Source of the DNA: Simmondsia chinensis
Taxonomy: Eukaryota; Streptophyta; Magnoliopsida; Caryophyllales; Simmondsiaceae
Reading direction: 5' to 3'
Assembly: GCA_018398585.1 (NCBI GenBank)
Contig: JAGTTD010000005.1
Coordinates: 37,078,750 to 37,142,749, forward strand
Length of the DNA: 64,000 nucleotides
The translations under genes and the position numbers were made by a program. The stretch's first letter is position 1; every line of letters begins with the position of its first letter. Of the stretch, positions 31,831-44,030 are shown piece after piece. The notes beneath the pieces are model-generated. The model was not told the DNA's origin, searched no databases, and worked only from the letters and a program-made list of their open reading frames with translations.

Positions 31831-32250
31831 GAGAGGAGAAGACGACGGAACAATATTAGAAAAAGTCAAACAAAGTAATACCAAACATGCAAGCAATAAT
31901 AAAACAACAAAACAATCAGACTTGCATGCACAGGTGTACTGTAGACGAGCATCAATGTGCTTCTATCTTCAAACTAGCAGGTAAGCATTACCTCACGATG
32001 ATTACAGTACATTTTTCAATCAACGAGAAGATCCGAGGATAGGAACAACCTAACGTATAAAAGAGAGCTGACGAACTAGGAAACGGAGTCTACTCGTACA
32101 GCAAGCATAAGAAAAGAGGGGCCAAAGTTAGCGTTGCGAGTCATTACAATACATACAATGTGATTCGGAGTTTAACAAAACAAGTCGAGTTCCGATGATC
32201 AAAAGAGAATCATTATAATTCCCCAAAGGAAAGAGCAGCGGAATTCGGAA

Positions 32251-35200
32251 TCAACCTTTTTTGGGCATAGCAGCGAGCTTTGTGTACATCCTCGCCATTG
32301 ATTGGTACCCTCTTATGTCTCCCGATCTCAGTAGATTCCCTGCCATTCTCACATACATGATGATCACAAAAGAGCTAGCAAATGCGCTTGATGCAGTACA
32401 AGGATAGCGTAAAATATGGATTCGTGGAGGATATTTTCTTTTAACATTTTCGTTCTTAGTCACAGATGAAGAAAACCCAAGGGGCGAAGATCAACCCTTC
32501 CCAAGACCTCATGCTAGGAGGGTAAATAATCTAACCACTACACCATACTTGACAGCTCAACAAAGACGTACATACAACAACAATAACAGCCAAGTGCCCC
32601 AAAGAGGCCCCAGCTAAGGCAAGGTCTGGGAGGGTGATACATGCAGCCTTACCTTTGCATAGTATTGCCCTGTAAAGAGGCTATTTCCAAAGGGCACCCA
32701 GTCATAATACAAACAGGCATGATTAATACAAATAGGCATCACTGAAATCAAATGAAGCAATAAGCAATAACGGACATGCAAGCGTAGGGGCAGTGTCTAA
32801 TGCAAACAATTGGATCGGGCACAGGTATTTAAACGCCACTTTGCTCTATCTAAGGCCATCTCTTCAGCTACGTTTAGGTATGTAAGGTCATGTCTAATCA
32901 TCTCCAGCCAACTTTTCAATGAACACATATAAATTTCTAAATACGTTCAGCATTTGGTTAGACATAGTTGGATGAAAGAACTTACCAGAATCACAGTTGA
33001 GAGGACTGTCAGGCTCAGGATGAGCCATCAATGCAATTATAGCCCTACACACTGATTGAAGCGTCCAAGCAGGGCTCCATGCATTCTTCAATATATCAAG
33101 GCATATTTCTCCTGTCTGACATCATAAACGCCACTCATTTTAGGAATCGAGAAGAGAAAAGTATCCATCAACTGGTATCACAACGAGCTAAAGATTAAAG
33201 ACTAAGCCTCTGTTTGGTTCGAAGGAAAATATTCTCCCCCTGAAAAATTTTTCCTTTTTAAATATTTTTATTTTTATTTTGTCAAAAGTTTTTGTTTGTT
33301 TGGCCAAAGAAAATATTTTTATTATCTATGTTTATATGGAATTCACGCTTGATCGAGTCAAGGCTGAAGTAGAATATAAGACGTGACACTATGATGGAAA
33401 ATGTTTTCCACTTCGTGAACAAAATGTCATTCATTTTGGAAGTCAGCTTCCTTTATATGGAGGAAAACATTTTCCATTAGTAAGGATTGTTACTTATTTG
33501 TGTAATAAGGCTATAGAAATGCGATAAAAAAGCTCTTTCGTCAAAACAAATGGAGCCTAAGTATGGCTACTTAGCGGCATTTGCACATACAGATACAACA
33601 GTCACATAACATATTTTTGGGCTAGCTGTAATGCAATTCATTGTTATGTAGTGATATTTTCGTGATGGCTTGCAAAATGCATGTATATTACATTGTATTT
33701 ATTATTTATGATGTGTTTATATGTTGAACCTATTAAATGGATATAAAATTAATGATTATACAGCTATTTATCCACATTTTGCAAACACAACGATTAAACG
33801 CAAATAAAAACCTAATACGATTATTGCAACCTGTTATGTAACTTCCATGACACCACAGCCCAAACTGCTATTTAATTTCATAGTTAAACCTGAACCTAGC
33901 AATTACATAACACTTCTTTTCCTTTTCATTTTTTACAAGAGGAAGAGGTATCCGCACTACTCTCGCAAAATGAACTAATGCATAACCATCCTCCAAGAAC
34001 CGCACAAATTTGACACTCTTAAAGTATTTTTCTTTCCTGTTCTTTTTGCTCGATCTTTCTTTCCTACTTTTTATGATTGGGCACTTCATTACCATGTCAA
34101 CAACGTAAGAAGAACAAATACAACTTGAACCAACCATAGTTGCATGAAGCAGAAGGAATAGGGGAACAAAAAAGTCTAAGAACTTTCTTAGGATAGAAAC
34201 ATGGAGAAAGCATTGACATTGTAATATATTATATTGATGTAAAGCTAATAAAACGTCATTAATTAAATTATTAAAGTAAGACAAATTAAAACAAATTCAA
34301 CACTAAGTAATGACCAAGAAAATTGAGTACTCTAGTGAATGAGATGAGAAAATTGAGTCCAACATATCGATCATTCAATCATTGTTTTAACTGAGTGGTA
34401 TAATTAGCCAATTAGAAAGTTCTTTTTATTCAAATGATTAAAACATTGAGTTCATCCTTTGCCGACACCTAAGCTCTTCCCTCATAGAAGTCTCCAAACA
34501 CTCCTTTCGTAAGTCCAATCTCCTCTCCAGAAAGACCCTTACAAACCCTGTGACCTATCTATCATATCAATCTCTAAGAGTAGCTCCTTGAGCTTAACCC
34601 TTGTGTCTCCAAATACGGACTTATTCCACTCCCTCAAACGCTCCTTCGGGAACCTAAGTTTTCCCGTTAAGAGAAAACCCACCCATCCCTGAGCTTGAAG
34701 CTAATCCCACACTCAACCCCAAGTTGTCACACCACTCATTCTAAGTTTTGCTATAAATACAGTTTTATAATTCATTATTTTGAGTTTCTTAAGAAATATT
34801 ATTTCAGGTAGCAGGTTGAGTTACATGACCAAGGATTGCACAAATTTGATAGATTCAAGGTATCTTTCCTTTTTTATTTTTATTTTTTTTATGATTAGCC
34901 AATTCATAAGCAAGTCAGCAACATAAGCAGCACAATGTAAGTTGGACCAATATGGACACAAACTGCGGAAAGGAGTAAGAATGGATTATACATACAAAAT
35001 CGCTTACCTTAAAGTGTACATTCGGATGAAATATTTTTGTTAAAAACCGTACTTGTGGAGGTTGCAAAGGGTACTGCTCAGGGATAGCAAAAGCAAGCTG
35101 GAATACACCACCTTCGTAAGGAGTTTCTGTTGGACCCTGAACAGAAATACAAGATAGCATACCAAAAACAGTTTATAAATTATTGATAGAGATTAAGCAT

Positions 35201-38200
35201 CCTGTGCCTAATCGATAGGATTCCAAAAAAACAAGAGCCATGTATCCAACCAACTAATCAGCTGTATAGCTAGTTTGCTTAATAAATAAAAAACGACTGA
35301 ATTTACTAGATAATCTAATGATCTACCTTTAGAATCTGCTTATATTGGTATTTATATAGAAGAAAATAGAATCCTACTTGAAAAGAAACTCTAAACTAAT
35401 GATAACAAATATCTAATATGGTAATAGCAAATAAAGCTAATACAAGTTGAATTCTAATCATAAGGTAATCCTCGTATCTGGTCTGTTTGGAAGATAGTTG
35501 CTGGTCGTTTTGGAATTTTTCTATTTAGATTTTAGGAGTTCAATTGATTGGTTTGGTTCAAGAGTCTAGAATAGAAGATGGATTAGTATAATTTATCGAA
35601 TAGTTTTGGCAACAATGGTTTATTGTATTTGGAATGAACCAGCGGCGGATCTACGTTAATGAGAGGGGGGCTCAAGCCCCCCCTGAATTTTAAAATAAAT
35701 TCTACTAGTAATAAGCAAGAGTCAGAAATTGACCTTTGGTTTGGTGGTTTGAGAGCGTAAATGTTAAGTGAGAGGACTTGGGATCAAATCCCGGTACAAG
35801 CACCCCTTTTTTTGTTTTTTGTCCCATTTTTTATAAAATAAAAAAAAGATTAAATTTAATAATAAATTAAAAATTTAACCCTAATCCTCTTGTCCCCTCT
35901 TTTCCCCCACCCAACCCCACCTGCCCCCAACCCCAACCCACTCCCGCCGCCCCGCCCTTCCTGGCCGCCGCCACCAGCAACCCCAGCACCACTACCTGCC
36001 ACCACTAGACATCAATCAATGTAAGTTTTGTTAATTTTTTATCCTATTTATATAATATACAATACTTTTAAGTTTTTATCTCATATTTCTCTTACTAAAA
36101 TTCTGATTTTATAAATTTTAGTAAGAGATATTAATTTTTTTTAATTAGAAAATGTTATGACCCAATTAAATTATAGGTCATAAACTAATATTTCTTAAAT
36201 TGAATTGAGAGAAAGAGAAAGAGAAAGAGAGAGAAAAAGAGATTAAAGGAGATGTAGAATTGAAGAAGAAGTAAGAGAGAAAGAGAGAGATTGAGGGGGA
36301 GAGAGAGAAATTGAAAGAGTAAAATCTTATTATTCATTAAAAGTTATTTAATACAATCCTTATATAGACATAACGGATAAGGAAAGAAGGGGAAAAATAG
36401 GAAAAATATTGCCAAAAATCAGTTAAAATCTGAAAAATAGATAGCCGCACCAACAACAACCCACCAACGGCTATTTAATAGCTTTTTCTGCCAAAAAACA
36501 GTATTTAAAAGTTAGTTAGGTATTTAACTTCTAAATCCATTTTATTGGGAATTTAACCTAAACCCCAGGTACACAACAGAAAATAATTACTTGTCTCCTA
36601 GTTCACATCCTTTCTCAAGTTTTGAAGACATTAGTGTTGAAACAATTATGGAACGATTCCAAAACATAAAAACTCGAAAGGGCTGTTTGCAAATGCTTAG
36701 TGGTGTTTTAGTTTATATTGGTAATAATAATTTTTGTTACAATGATATATCTTTTTGTGTTAACTTTGCCTTAATAATATGTTTCTTTTATAGTAATTTA
36801 AGATATAGAGATATTATTTTCTATTATTTTTAAATTTTTTATAGTACATCCCTAGTTTGATTGGATGCGTTTTTTTTATTTTTTTTGAGATATGAAACTA
36901 TTAAAAAATATCGATTGTGAATTTTTAAAAAAATTTTATTATGTAATTTATTATTTTTTATTCAAGCCCTCCCTACGCCAAAATCCTGGATCCGCTGCTG
37001 GAATGAACGTAACAATAGGTTGTTTAGTGACAAAGTAAGAAGTGAACAGGACTTAGGTGTATAATTGGTCAAGTTTGGAACCGTTTCGTTTTTCTTTGTA
37101 AGGCTTGATAGTGTAGGGGGGTCAAGCTGATGGTTGTAACCGATTTGATGTTTCCCTGTATTTGTTCTCTTTTATTGAATGAAGTATCTTGCTTGCCGTT
37201 TGGCCCAAAAAAAAATAAAAATCATAAGGTAATCCTATCCAATAATAAATCCTAAGATAACGAACTTACAACAATGCAAATTATTAGTGAATATCCTAGA
37301 TCTAAACTTGGTTCGTTCCCACAGCAGATTACCTTGATAAGAGCAGTCCACTTAAAAATATTGGTGTCATCACAGACGAGTTGAATATCAGGGTCAGCAG
37401 ATTTTTCCCGCTGCACCTCTTTGTATTCCTTGAAAAGCCTAGCTCGAGATGCCTGCAGAAAATGCGCATGTTAAACTTATCTGCAGGGAGAGAGAGAATT
37501 GGGAAAATTAAAACTTTGTTTGATAGAGGGGAAGTCCTTTTTTCCTTTTAGATAACATTTTCCAAGGAAAAAATATCTACTTGAAATTTTCTGTTGTTCG
37601 TTTCAAAGAAAAACATACTTTTACATCGTGATGTTCCCTTGTTTTTGTTTAGCTTAAATGAAAACATCTTCCATTAATCATCCTACACCTTGTTACAAGA
37701 CAACATAAGTAACAATACAACAATATACGACTAGTAGAAAAATAAAATCATATCAAACCACATAAATCAATCCAAGATTGGACCCGACTGGTCATTCTTC
37801 CGTATAGTCCACATCCCATGTTATAAACTTCAACAATTTACAATCTCATCCTGTTCATTTTGGTCCAATCCGGATCCGGACCGATGAATACACCTAAGTC
37901 TTTTTGAGTCAATGATGACTTCTCATATTTTATAAGGGAAATCATTTACCCCCCAACTGGTGGAGAACCTTTTCCTCCGAGAAATCCTTTATGTCAAAGA
38001 ACGTGCGCCAAATAATGGAAAAGAGAGAAGCCAATTCCTCAATTCTAATTCTCTCCAATCAAACAAAGCCTAAGTACACTTTGTTAAATGCTACACAACA
38101 TCAACTAGACCAAAGTGTTACGATGCTCACTGAATGATGATTATATAACAAAAGAACTTCAATCACAACACTTGGTCACAAATTGAGGTATTCAACACAG

Positions 38201-41189
38201 GAAAGGAGGAGATAAACCGCATATCAAGAGAACAAGCAAAAGGCAAACATCCACCTAATTTTTCACTATTCTGAAGTTCAACAACAACAACAAGCCTAGT
38301 GCCTACGCAGCCTTACCCTGAAGAGAGGCTGTGTCCGCGGGCCCCAACCCACTGTTCTGAAGTGCAAGCATGACTAAATTTGTTTACATTCAAGCCTAAC
38401 TTGGAGACCGAAATCATAAACATCTAGTAGGTTTGGTGTAGTGGTTAAGCTACCCTAGCCCCAAAGCATGAGGTCTTGGGTTCGAAGCTCATTGGCCCCC
38501 TCCTCAGATGTGGTAGCCCTGCTTAGAGCAAAGCTATACCTCCTCACCATTATAAAAGGAAAACATCCAGTAGACTTCTTTGTTATCTTGATCTTTTGTT
38601 ACATTCACATCATATCAATCCAATACCAGTCTATATAATATGCTATGTGACACACATATCAGGATCCCAGTTCACCATGAAATCAAATGTAATACAATAT
38701 TAGTTTTAAGTTTCTGTAGTTGGTCACCCTGTATGTCGTCTGCTAGAAGCATCAGAAATTAACAATAACGTCGAATCGTCATCCACAACTAGAATCCACA
38801 GCATGACAGCTACATGTTAATATCAAACCCAGTAGGTCTTTATTGACTAAACCGTCCCAAGATGCTTCCTCCTCAGTGACTGTAATCCCAAGACATCTCC
38901 TCTGAAACATCTTAATCCACTCGATCGTTACCATGATTCCGGTAGTGTGACTTCCAAAACATGATCAAGAGATATTTGATCTGCAATAACATTTCCTCGG
39001 TGGTCCTTTTTTTTTTTTTTTTTTTTTTTTTGGGTAGGTAAACTAGTTGGGGCAAAGGGAATTTTAACCTAGGACCTAATGTCTTAGGCCTCAACTTTAG
39101 CAGAGCATTACCCGGTGGACTAAAGCTTCACTGGCCTGTTTATGGTAGTCAATAACTCATGCTGTCCAAGTGATTCATGAGACACAAGATCGACATATTC
39201 ACAGCTTGGCCCATTATATATTGGAATGATATAAAGGCACTGGAATCAATAAACCGCTGTTTAATGGATTTTTGAGTTAACCATTATGTGATTGGGAATT
39301 ACTTGGCAGTATTTTACAATGCCTTCCATAATGTACAAATTATATTTTCTTAATTAAAACACACCTATGAGAACATAGTGGAGTGGACGGAACCTAAGAC
39401 TCATATTGGTCCAATCACCGGACCAAGATCAATTACTAATAGGTTTGGACCAGTCTTGGACTGTATTACACGGTTCGGTTTGGGTTTTACTTTAGACCAA
39501 GTGTTCAATACTTCCAAAATGCTCATCACAATGAATAATGTGGCCAAGATTGTCTAAGCAGGGTACAATTCCAGTTTAGAACGCTAAGTCACAAGGTTCC
39601 AGCTTGGTGGTGGTAAGTAATAGATGACTGGCGATGCACAAAGCCTTCAACTTTCTAACAGTGTAACTTTTAAATTGCAGATCCACCAAGAAAATCATCA
39701 ACCCTTTTTTAGGAAGACCTTGTGTAAAATGGTGTACCCTGAAGTATATAACTCCAAACCAACAGCTCCTAAAGGGCAGGGTTCAAAACCTCCCATATCA
39801 TTTTGGCATATAGTTGTGAGAGGGGTGGGAATGAAGGCATCCATTGAAGTGCAGAACCATACTAATGTAAATGTGGTAGATAGATGGTACTTCCGAGGTT
39901 TATGGTGGAAAGCACTGGCAACTGCCACAGGTGCTCACACTGTCTTTCTAAATGATTACTTTTCTGACGATAAAAGTCCTCTTTTAGGGGGAAGGGGGTG
40001 AACGTAAATGGAGGTGAGCCATTAGACGCTCCAATGTGTCAACATTTTGGAAACCAATGAAGAAAGAAGGAAAGAATAGAAAGATGAGCATGCTAGCGAA
40101 AATCTACAGACAATTGGCTTTTAACATTTAGATTTCGGTAGTAATTATAGGGCAAGCGGCAATCCAGCAGCATAAAAACAAGCAAATGCAAGTGACAATC
40201 ATCAGCCAGTTAATAGGGAACTACAAACTTTAGTAGCAAAGTTCTAATGGTCTAGGCCTCAAACAAGCTCCCACCAAGACAGGGTCTGAAAGGGTAACAT
40301 GTATACACCTTGCCCCCACAAGGTGCTACTATAGAGAAGCTATTTCTGAAGGGCCTCCAAATTGAACTAGTACTTTGCAAAAGTTCTTGGACAGAAACAC
40401 ATATAATTGAGTAAAAGGCCAACACAAAGCACAAACTTGCAAACATTTTTCACCAAAATATGCAAAGCCGGTTATCTCCCAGTCTGAGATATGTTTCCCA
40501 CTAATAAACTATATTAGTTTCATCACGTCACATCAATTCCCAGTTAACTTCAACCTCAAGGTTCTAAAGTTTTGAATGGTATCAAATCTACCACTTGCTA
40601 AACTTACTATTCTGCTGAGCTGGGATAGTAGCAGCAATTCCTAGAAACGAAGGAAAATTTTTACCCAACTACAACAACAACAACAACAACAACAAAAAAC
40701 CCAGTGCCTTAAGGGCTCTCTGATATGGAGGGGGGGAGGATGTACACGGCCTTACCCCTTTAGGGTGCTGCCCTAGACAGAATTTTTACCCAATTGTCAG
40801 CACAAAATCAGACTTCGTAAAATTGCGGATAATCTACTACAATCACAAGCAATTAAGCTTCAATTAAACTTGAAAACTAACACTATCTCCCCTGTCACAT
40901 TTCATAAACAGACAAACAGATAGACACACCCACGCCCATCCACTCACCACCAGCACCCCAAAAAATAAGACCTAAACAAAATAAGAGGGAAAAAAAAAAT
41001 AAAAAAAATTGCAGCATGATCTTTTTGCAGCTGAATGCAACCAAATATTGCAACAGAAAAAATTAAGCATCACTGTCTAAATGTCATGAACTCCTGAACT
41101 GCCCCCTAAGACAAGCATTTGGTGGCCAATAAGCACGTCTGCACATACACCAGCAAAATATGAATAAAACTAGCAGACCTAACCTGCAT
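32251..41189 (-). CDS. PEX4: PEX4 / UBC21, peroxisomal E2 ubiquitin-conjugating enzyme, 5 coding exons
   Basis: Coding exons on the minus strand: 41189-41184 (only Met-Gln), 37452-37333, 35136-35008, 33115-32986, 32339-32251 (stop TGA 32253-32251). Phases match and the total is 474 bp, 157 aa, the usual length of plant PEX4. The sequence has the E2 fold landmarks: the [15 protein letters not shown] start, a YPLQPP loop, HPN at residues 79-81 and the catalytic cysteine at residue 90 in TGEICLDIL. It ends in AAMPKKG. PEX4 acts with PEX22 at the peroxisome membrane to ubiquitinate PEX5, so that the receptor can be recycled after matrix-protein import. The start is fixed by family similarity: the first coding exon is just ATGCAG followed by a GT donor, so it is lost to plain ORF calling. 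Intron 1 is 3.7 kb. Introns 2-4 hold an L1/hAT/LTR nest, an L1 piece, a MITE and SINE/LINE tails. Confidence 0.95.
32485..32560 (-). mobile_element. tRNA-related SINE head in PEX4 intron 4
   Basis: On the minus strand TATGGTGTAGTGGTTAGAT (A-box-like) is followed by GCATGAGGTCTTGGG. Similar to 38428-38550. Confidence 0.5.
32572..32880 (-). mobile_element. 5'-truncated RTE-type LINE 3' end in PEX4 intron 4
   Basis: Minus orientation, (TTG)n end at 32572, the common tail, then the same upstream region as 1153-1590, including CTATCTAAGGCCATCTCTT at its far edge. Confidence 0.65.
33202..33560. repeat. MITE family copy (TTAGGCTCTGTTTGG ends) in PEX4 intron 3
   Basis: Left end CTAAGCCTCTGTTTGG, right end AAATGGAGCCTAA. 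The interior has GAGTCAAGGCTGAAGT and GAAAATGTTTTCC phrases shared with 46203-46817, 49411-49800, 50983-51329 and 37517-38072. Confidence 0.6.
34440..34735 (-). pseudogene. L1-type LINE ORF2 fragment in PEX4 intron 3
   Basis: On the minus strand a frame reads [20 protein letters not shown] and on through [11 protein letters not shown], the stretch between endonuclease and reverse transcriptase typical of plant L1 elements. Truncated and interrupted. Confidence 0.65.
35640..37000. mobile_element. hAT element (CAGCGGCGGATC ends) with perfect 8-bp TSD
   Basis: Inverted ends CAGCGGCGGATC / CAGCAGCGGATC; gaatgaac at 35632-35639 and 37001-37008 is a perfect TSD lying within the LINE codons for Trp-Asn-Glu-Arg. 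A remnant frame near 36591-36700 ([20 protein letters not shown]) resembles the end of a hAT-family transposase. A tRNA-like segment lies near 35735-35800. Confidence 0.85.
36153..36578 (-). mobile_element. Solo LTR nested in the hAT element, 5-bp TSD
   Basis: Ends TGTTATG..CACAACA; flanks gaaaa at 36148-36152 and 36579-36583 are identical. On the minus strand it has a TATATAAGG box, then a CTCTCT-rich part, and ends in GGGTCATAACA, the same layout as the solo LTR at 60109-60476. Confidence 0.8.
37517..38072. repeat. MITE family copy (TTTGTTTGA..TCAAACAAAG ends) in PEX4 intron 1
   Basis: Left ACTTTGTTTGATAG, right CAATCAAACAAAGCCTAAG form an inverted repeat. A small hAT-like end (ATCGGTCCGGATCCGG on the minus strand, about 37893-37860) sits inside. 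Confidence 0.5.
38278..38354 (-). mobile_element. Internally deleted LINE/Au tail with TSD
   Basis: (TTG)n end at 38280, tail with a missing middle, between 9-bp repeats ttctgaagt (38269-38277, 38355-38363). Confidence 0.6.
38428..38555 (+). mobile_element. tRNA-related SINE head in PEX4 intron 1
   Basis: GGTGTAGTGGTTAAG (A-box-like) and TGGGTTCGAAGC (B-box-like) at tRNA-like spacing; close match to 19478-19566. Confidence 0.55.
39005..39140 (-). mobile_element. tRNA-derived SINE with poly-A tail (minus strand)
   Basis: On the minus strand TAGTCCACCGGGTAATGC and TAGGTTAAAATTCC look like A and B boxes, followed by a poly-A (the T run at 39007-39030). Confidence 0.5.
39390..39490. repeat. Dispersed copy of the ACTAATAGGTTTGGACC unit
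   Basis: Same sequence as the tandem pair at 19195-19390. Confidence 0.55.
39624..40001 (+). other. Open frame of 125 codons in PEX4 intron 1, unrecognised
   Basis: The frame includes [18 protein letters not shown] and [12 protein letters not shown]. Its aromatic-rich sequence does not match a family I know. It lies on the strand opposite PEX4 among repeats; transposon debris or a chance frame are both possible. Confidence 0.2.
40250..40365 (-). mobile_element. LINE/Au tail copy in PEX4 intron 1
   Basis: Minus-orientation tail (CTCCCACCAAGACAGGG..CAAGGTGCTACTATAGAG). Confidence 0.6.
40669..40780 (-). mobile_element. LINE/Au tail insertion with 13-bp TSD
   Basis: (CAA)n start and common tail between identical 13-mers aatttttacccaa at 40656-40668 and 40781-40793. 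Confidence 0.75.
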
Positions 41190-42870
41190 GCTCCTCTGCA
41201 ATAGGCAATTCAGAACGGCCACAAGCTCAACAAGGCAGAAGAGAACCTACTGAGTGCAAACAAAACCAAATGAAAACTTGTCTTCAGATTTCATAAATCC
41301 AATGGAGCTTCCAAAATTCACAAAGAAAACACAGCAGCAGGACACAGAAGAATCCTCATGATACATGCATTATAGTGACAACTACGAATTAGTTTCTAAT
41401 AAGTTGAGATAGTTAGAATCAGTCATCAAGATCACAGTAAATACTTGTGATCAGGTATTACATAAGGAACAGAGATCAACACAAATTCTCACTCTCTCTC
41501 TTTACAACTCTCTCTATCCTCTTCCAAATTCTCACTATCTTCTTGCTAATCCTCTCTCGAATTGCTTCTCCTTATATTCTCCTCCAAATTACTTCAATCC
41601 AAATACAATTGTCATTCAATGTATCAACTCAACATTGAGAGCATTTTCGAAGATCGTGAGGATTTTTTGAAAGTTGTTTAAGAATTCACAATCCCAATTG
41701 ATCAGTCAAATAACTATAATCAAACAACTACAAATTGATATGAACCAAATGGATCCACACACAAATCAACCCATTGAATCAATGAACCAACAACTCAAAC
41801 AATCAAACAATAACAAAAACAGTAGTATAGTTGTATATAACTTATATAATCCGTGAAGGGTATAGAGATTTACAAGTAAAGTTACAGAATAAAGGATGGG
41901 AAGGGTGTTAAAATTAGTAATTTCTTGTGTTTATACATGCATTGTATTTAATACATAGTATTTAATTATGTATTTCTTTTCATAGGAGTAAATAGCCTAG
42001 AAATATCTCCTTCCCCTTCCTCTTTTATGTGTAACCGGCCAAAGGCCATAAGTAGCACCATGAATGGTGTGTTTTATTGCTTCAACTCTTGTAATTTATT
42101 AGCCTAGGATGAATAGTCTTCCTTTCTTGCAAGAATTAGGATTAGCAATGTGTATAACTAGGTTGTTTTTGGTTCAATGTAAATTCATCCATGTCTCACC
42201 GAATATTGGATCCAAGTCTCATTCTATTTTTGTTGGTATATTTTGTTCTTATTAAGTTCAAATTTTAACAATCGATACGCGAGAGAGAGAGAAAGACAGC
42301 CTAGACAGGGAAGAGGGACAAAAGGCTGAGAGAGAGACTCAAACAATTCATCCACACCCTTCCTCTACAATCAAGGCCCCTATATATAGAGTTAAAGAAG
42401 GGGTATAGTTGGTATTAAAAGACTTAGCTAATTTTATTAATACCTAAACTACTTCATACTCGACCACTATATTTTGCACTGTATCAACAAAAATGTCCAA
42501 AAACAATCCAATAGCCTCAAGAAAACGAATGAGCACATAGAAAAACCCTAGAACAAGGACTTGAATGATTGGACAAGAGGAAATATGGTGTAATATAGGT
42601 AGAAATCTAAAATCTAAGGAATTCAACGATGTTACATTCAATTAGGGCTAAATTAACAATCTAAAGATGTTTAAGCATGGATCAATCAATTGGAACTGGA
42701 TTGAAAACTATGAATTTCATCTAACTTCTACTGCAAGTTTCGTGAGAGAGAGAGAGAGAGACTACCTGGCGAAGAAAAAGCTAGATGACAATGGATGATA
42801 CAGCAGTCCTAACCAAATTCTAGTTATAAAGCAGAAACAAAAACGACGTCGTTTGGAGGGTAAATAAGCA
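41190..42870 (-). promoter_or_regulatory. PEX4 upstream region with possible 5' UTR exon and ACGT palindrome
   Basis: Just before the ATG a TATTGCAG acceptor would leave a 12-bp exon (AGGAGCATGCAG). Farther up, TTCGCCAG followed by GTAGTC (boundary 42766) could be the donor of a 5' UTR exon. A 14-bp perfect palindrome AAACGACGTCGTTT (42841-42854) lies just beyond, a plausible bZIP site. A GA-rich, TATA-bearing stretch (about 42280-42400) looks LTR-like. Exon use is inferred. Confidence 0.4.
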
Positions 42871-43509
42871 TCAAGAATTTTCTTATACTTCTAATTACAA
42901 CACACGTAAACGCAAATTAGTTGATATGTGAGGGGATATCCCTATTACTAATTATTTAGAAAAAGATGATATTATGTACATGGAGAAAAATCCAGGCAAA
43001 ACCAAGTTTCCAATCATAAGATAACGAAGTGACTGCACCAACGAATCAAGCTGAACACATCTTTGATCCACTCTCCGAACTGAAAGCGAGATCTTGCAAA
43101 ACAACCACACAATGCCCGGATCTGCAAGCCCCATTCAAGATTAAATTGTCTTATTTGACAATTGGATAAAGAAGACTAATAAGCTTGTTTATGTATCATT
43201 GCCAATAATAGTTAAAATGCATATTTTCTTGATATTATTTATGTAATATATATATTACGTATTTTTTTGATGTTATATATGTATATATATATTTATTTAT
43301 TTATTAATAAGTAGTCGAAAGTAACTAATATTTACAGCTAAATTAAATGTACATGTATCCATTTTGCTAAATTTGTCGATTTAACTCTTAAATTATTGAT
43401 TGTATTCTATCATTTTTAGTGTGTTATGCTTCACTTATGACTATTATAACCAACATTATTCTTTACTTTTATAAGTCAACAAACTTTTCTTAAACGTTTC
43501 ATATACAAC

Positions 43510-43660
43510 AAACAAAAACAATAATCTCAGTGCCACAAGGGCTCCCGCTTGCGCAGGGTCTAAAGGGGTAGGATGTACGCAGCCTTACCCCATCAGCGTG
43601 AGCCCTGACGAGAGATTATTTCCGAGGACCCCCCAACATGGTAGTAGAAGTTTATGGAGA
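43510..43660 (-). mobile_element. LINE/Au tail copy
   Basis: Minus orientation; the tail GGCTCCCGCTTGCGCAGG..GATGTACGCAGCC..AGAGATTATTTCCGAGG is well kept. Diverged LINE sequence may extend to about 43800. Confidence 0.6.
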
Positions 43661-43904
43661 ACCTGCAATGAGAGCATGTAAAGCCAAGAAATCATGTGCA
43701 GCATATATGCAAGAAAGCATGTAGACATACAGTCACATCCAATAATCGGATAAGCATGTAAGCAAATGCTTATGTATGAATGCATGGAAGCCTGGGATCA
43801 TAGTATTCAGGGTAGAAAGAATGAGCAAACAAAGCAAGTATGAGGTAGATCCTACATACGATATCACTCACACATATGATAGAAACATATAGAGAAGTAG
43901 ATCA

Positions 43905-44030
43905 TCTAAAGATTAAAGAAAGAGATAGAAGTAAAAAGAGAGGAGGTAGAGAAAGAGAGTTAGAGAGAGAGAGAGAGAAGGAGATAGAGGGAGATGGAGA
44001 AATGGAGAAATGAGAGAGAGAGAGAGATAG
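43905..44030. repeat. GA-rich simple repeat
   Basis: Long runs of GAGAGA with AGAAAG interruptions. Confidence 0.7.

Larger units (their letters stand above)
35473..37219 (+). mobile_element. L1-type LINE 3' end, interrupted by a hAT element, with TSD
   Basis: Direct repeats of 17 bp (35456-35472 and 37220-37236) flank it; the right side carries an A-rich tail. LINE sequence is 35473-35639 plus 37009-37219; across the hAT insertion the frame [13 protein letters not shown] continues as [10 protein letters not shown], an L1 ORF2 C-terminal motif. Lies in PEX4 intron 2. Confidence 0.75.

Noticed and set aside
33868..34284. A 138-codon ORF on the minus strand in PEX4 intron 3
   Set aside because: No recognisable domain, repeat-derived surroundings, and no codon-level support.
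39624..40001. A real gene antisense in PEX4 intron 1
   Set aside because: The frame is intact for 125 codons, but no family match, no splice context and no homologous copy could be recognised. Listed only as an unrecognised frame.
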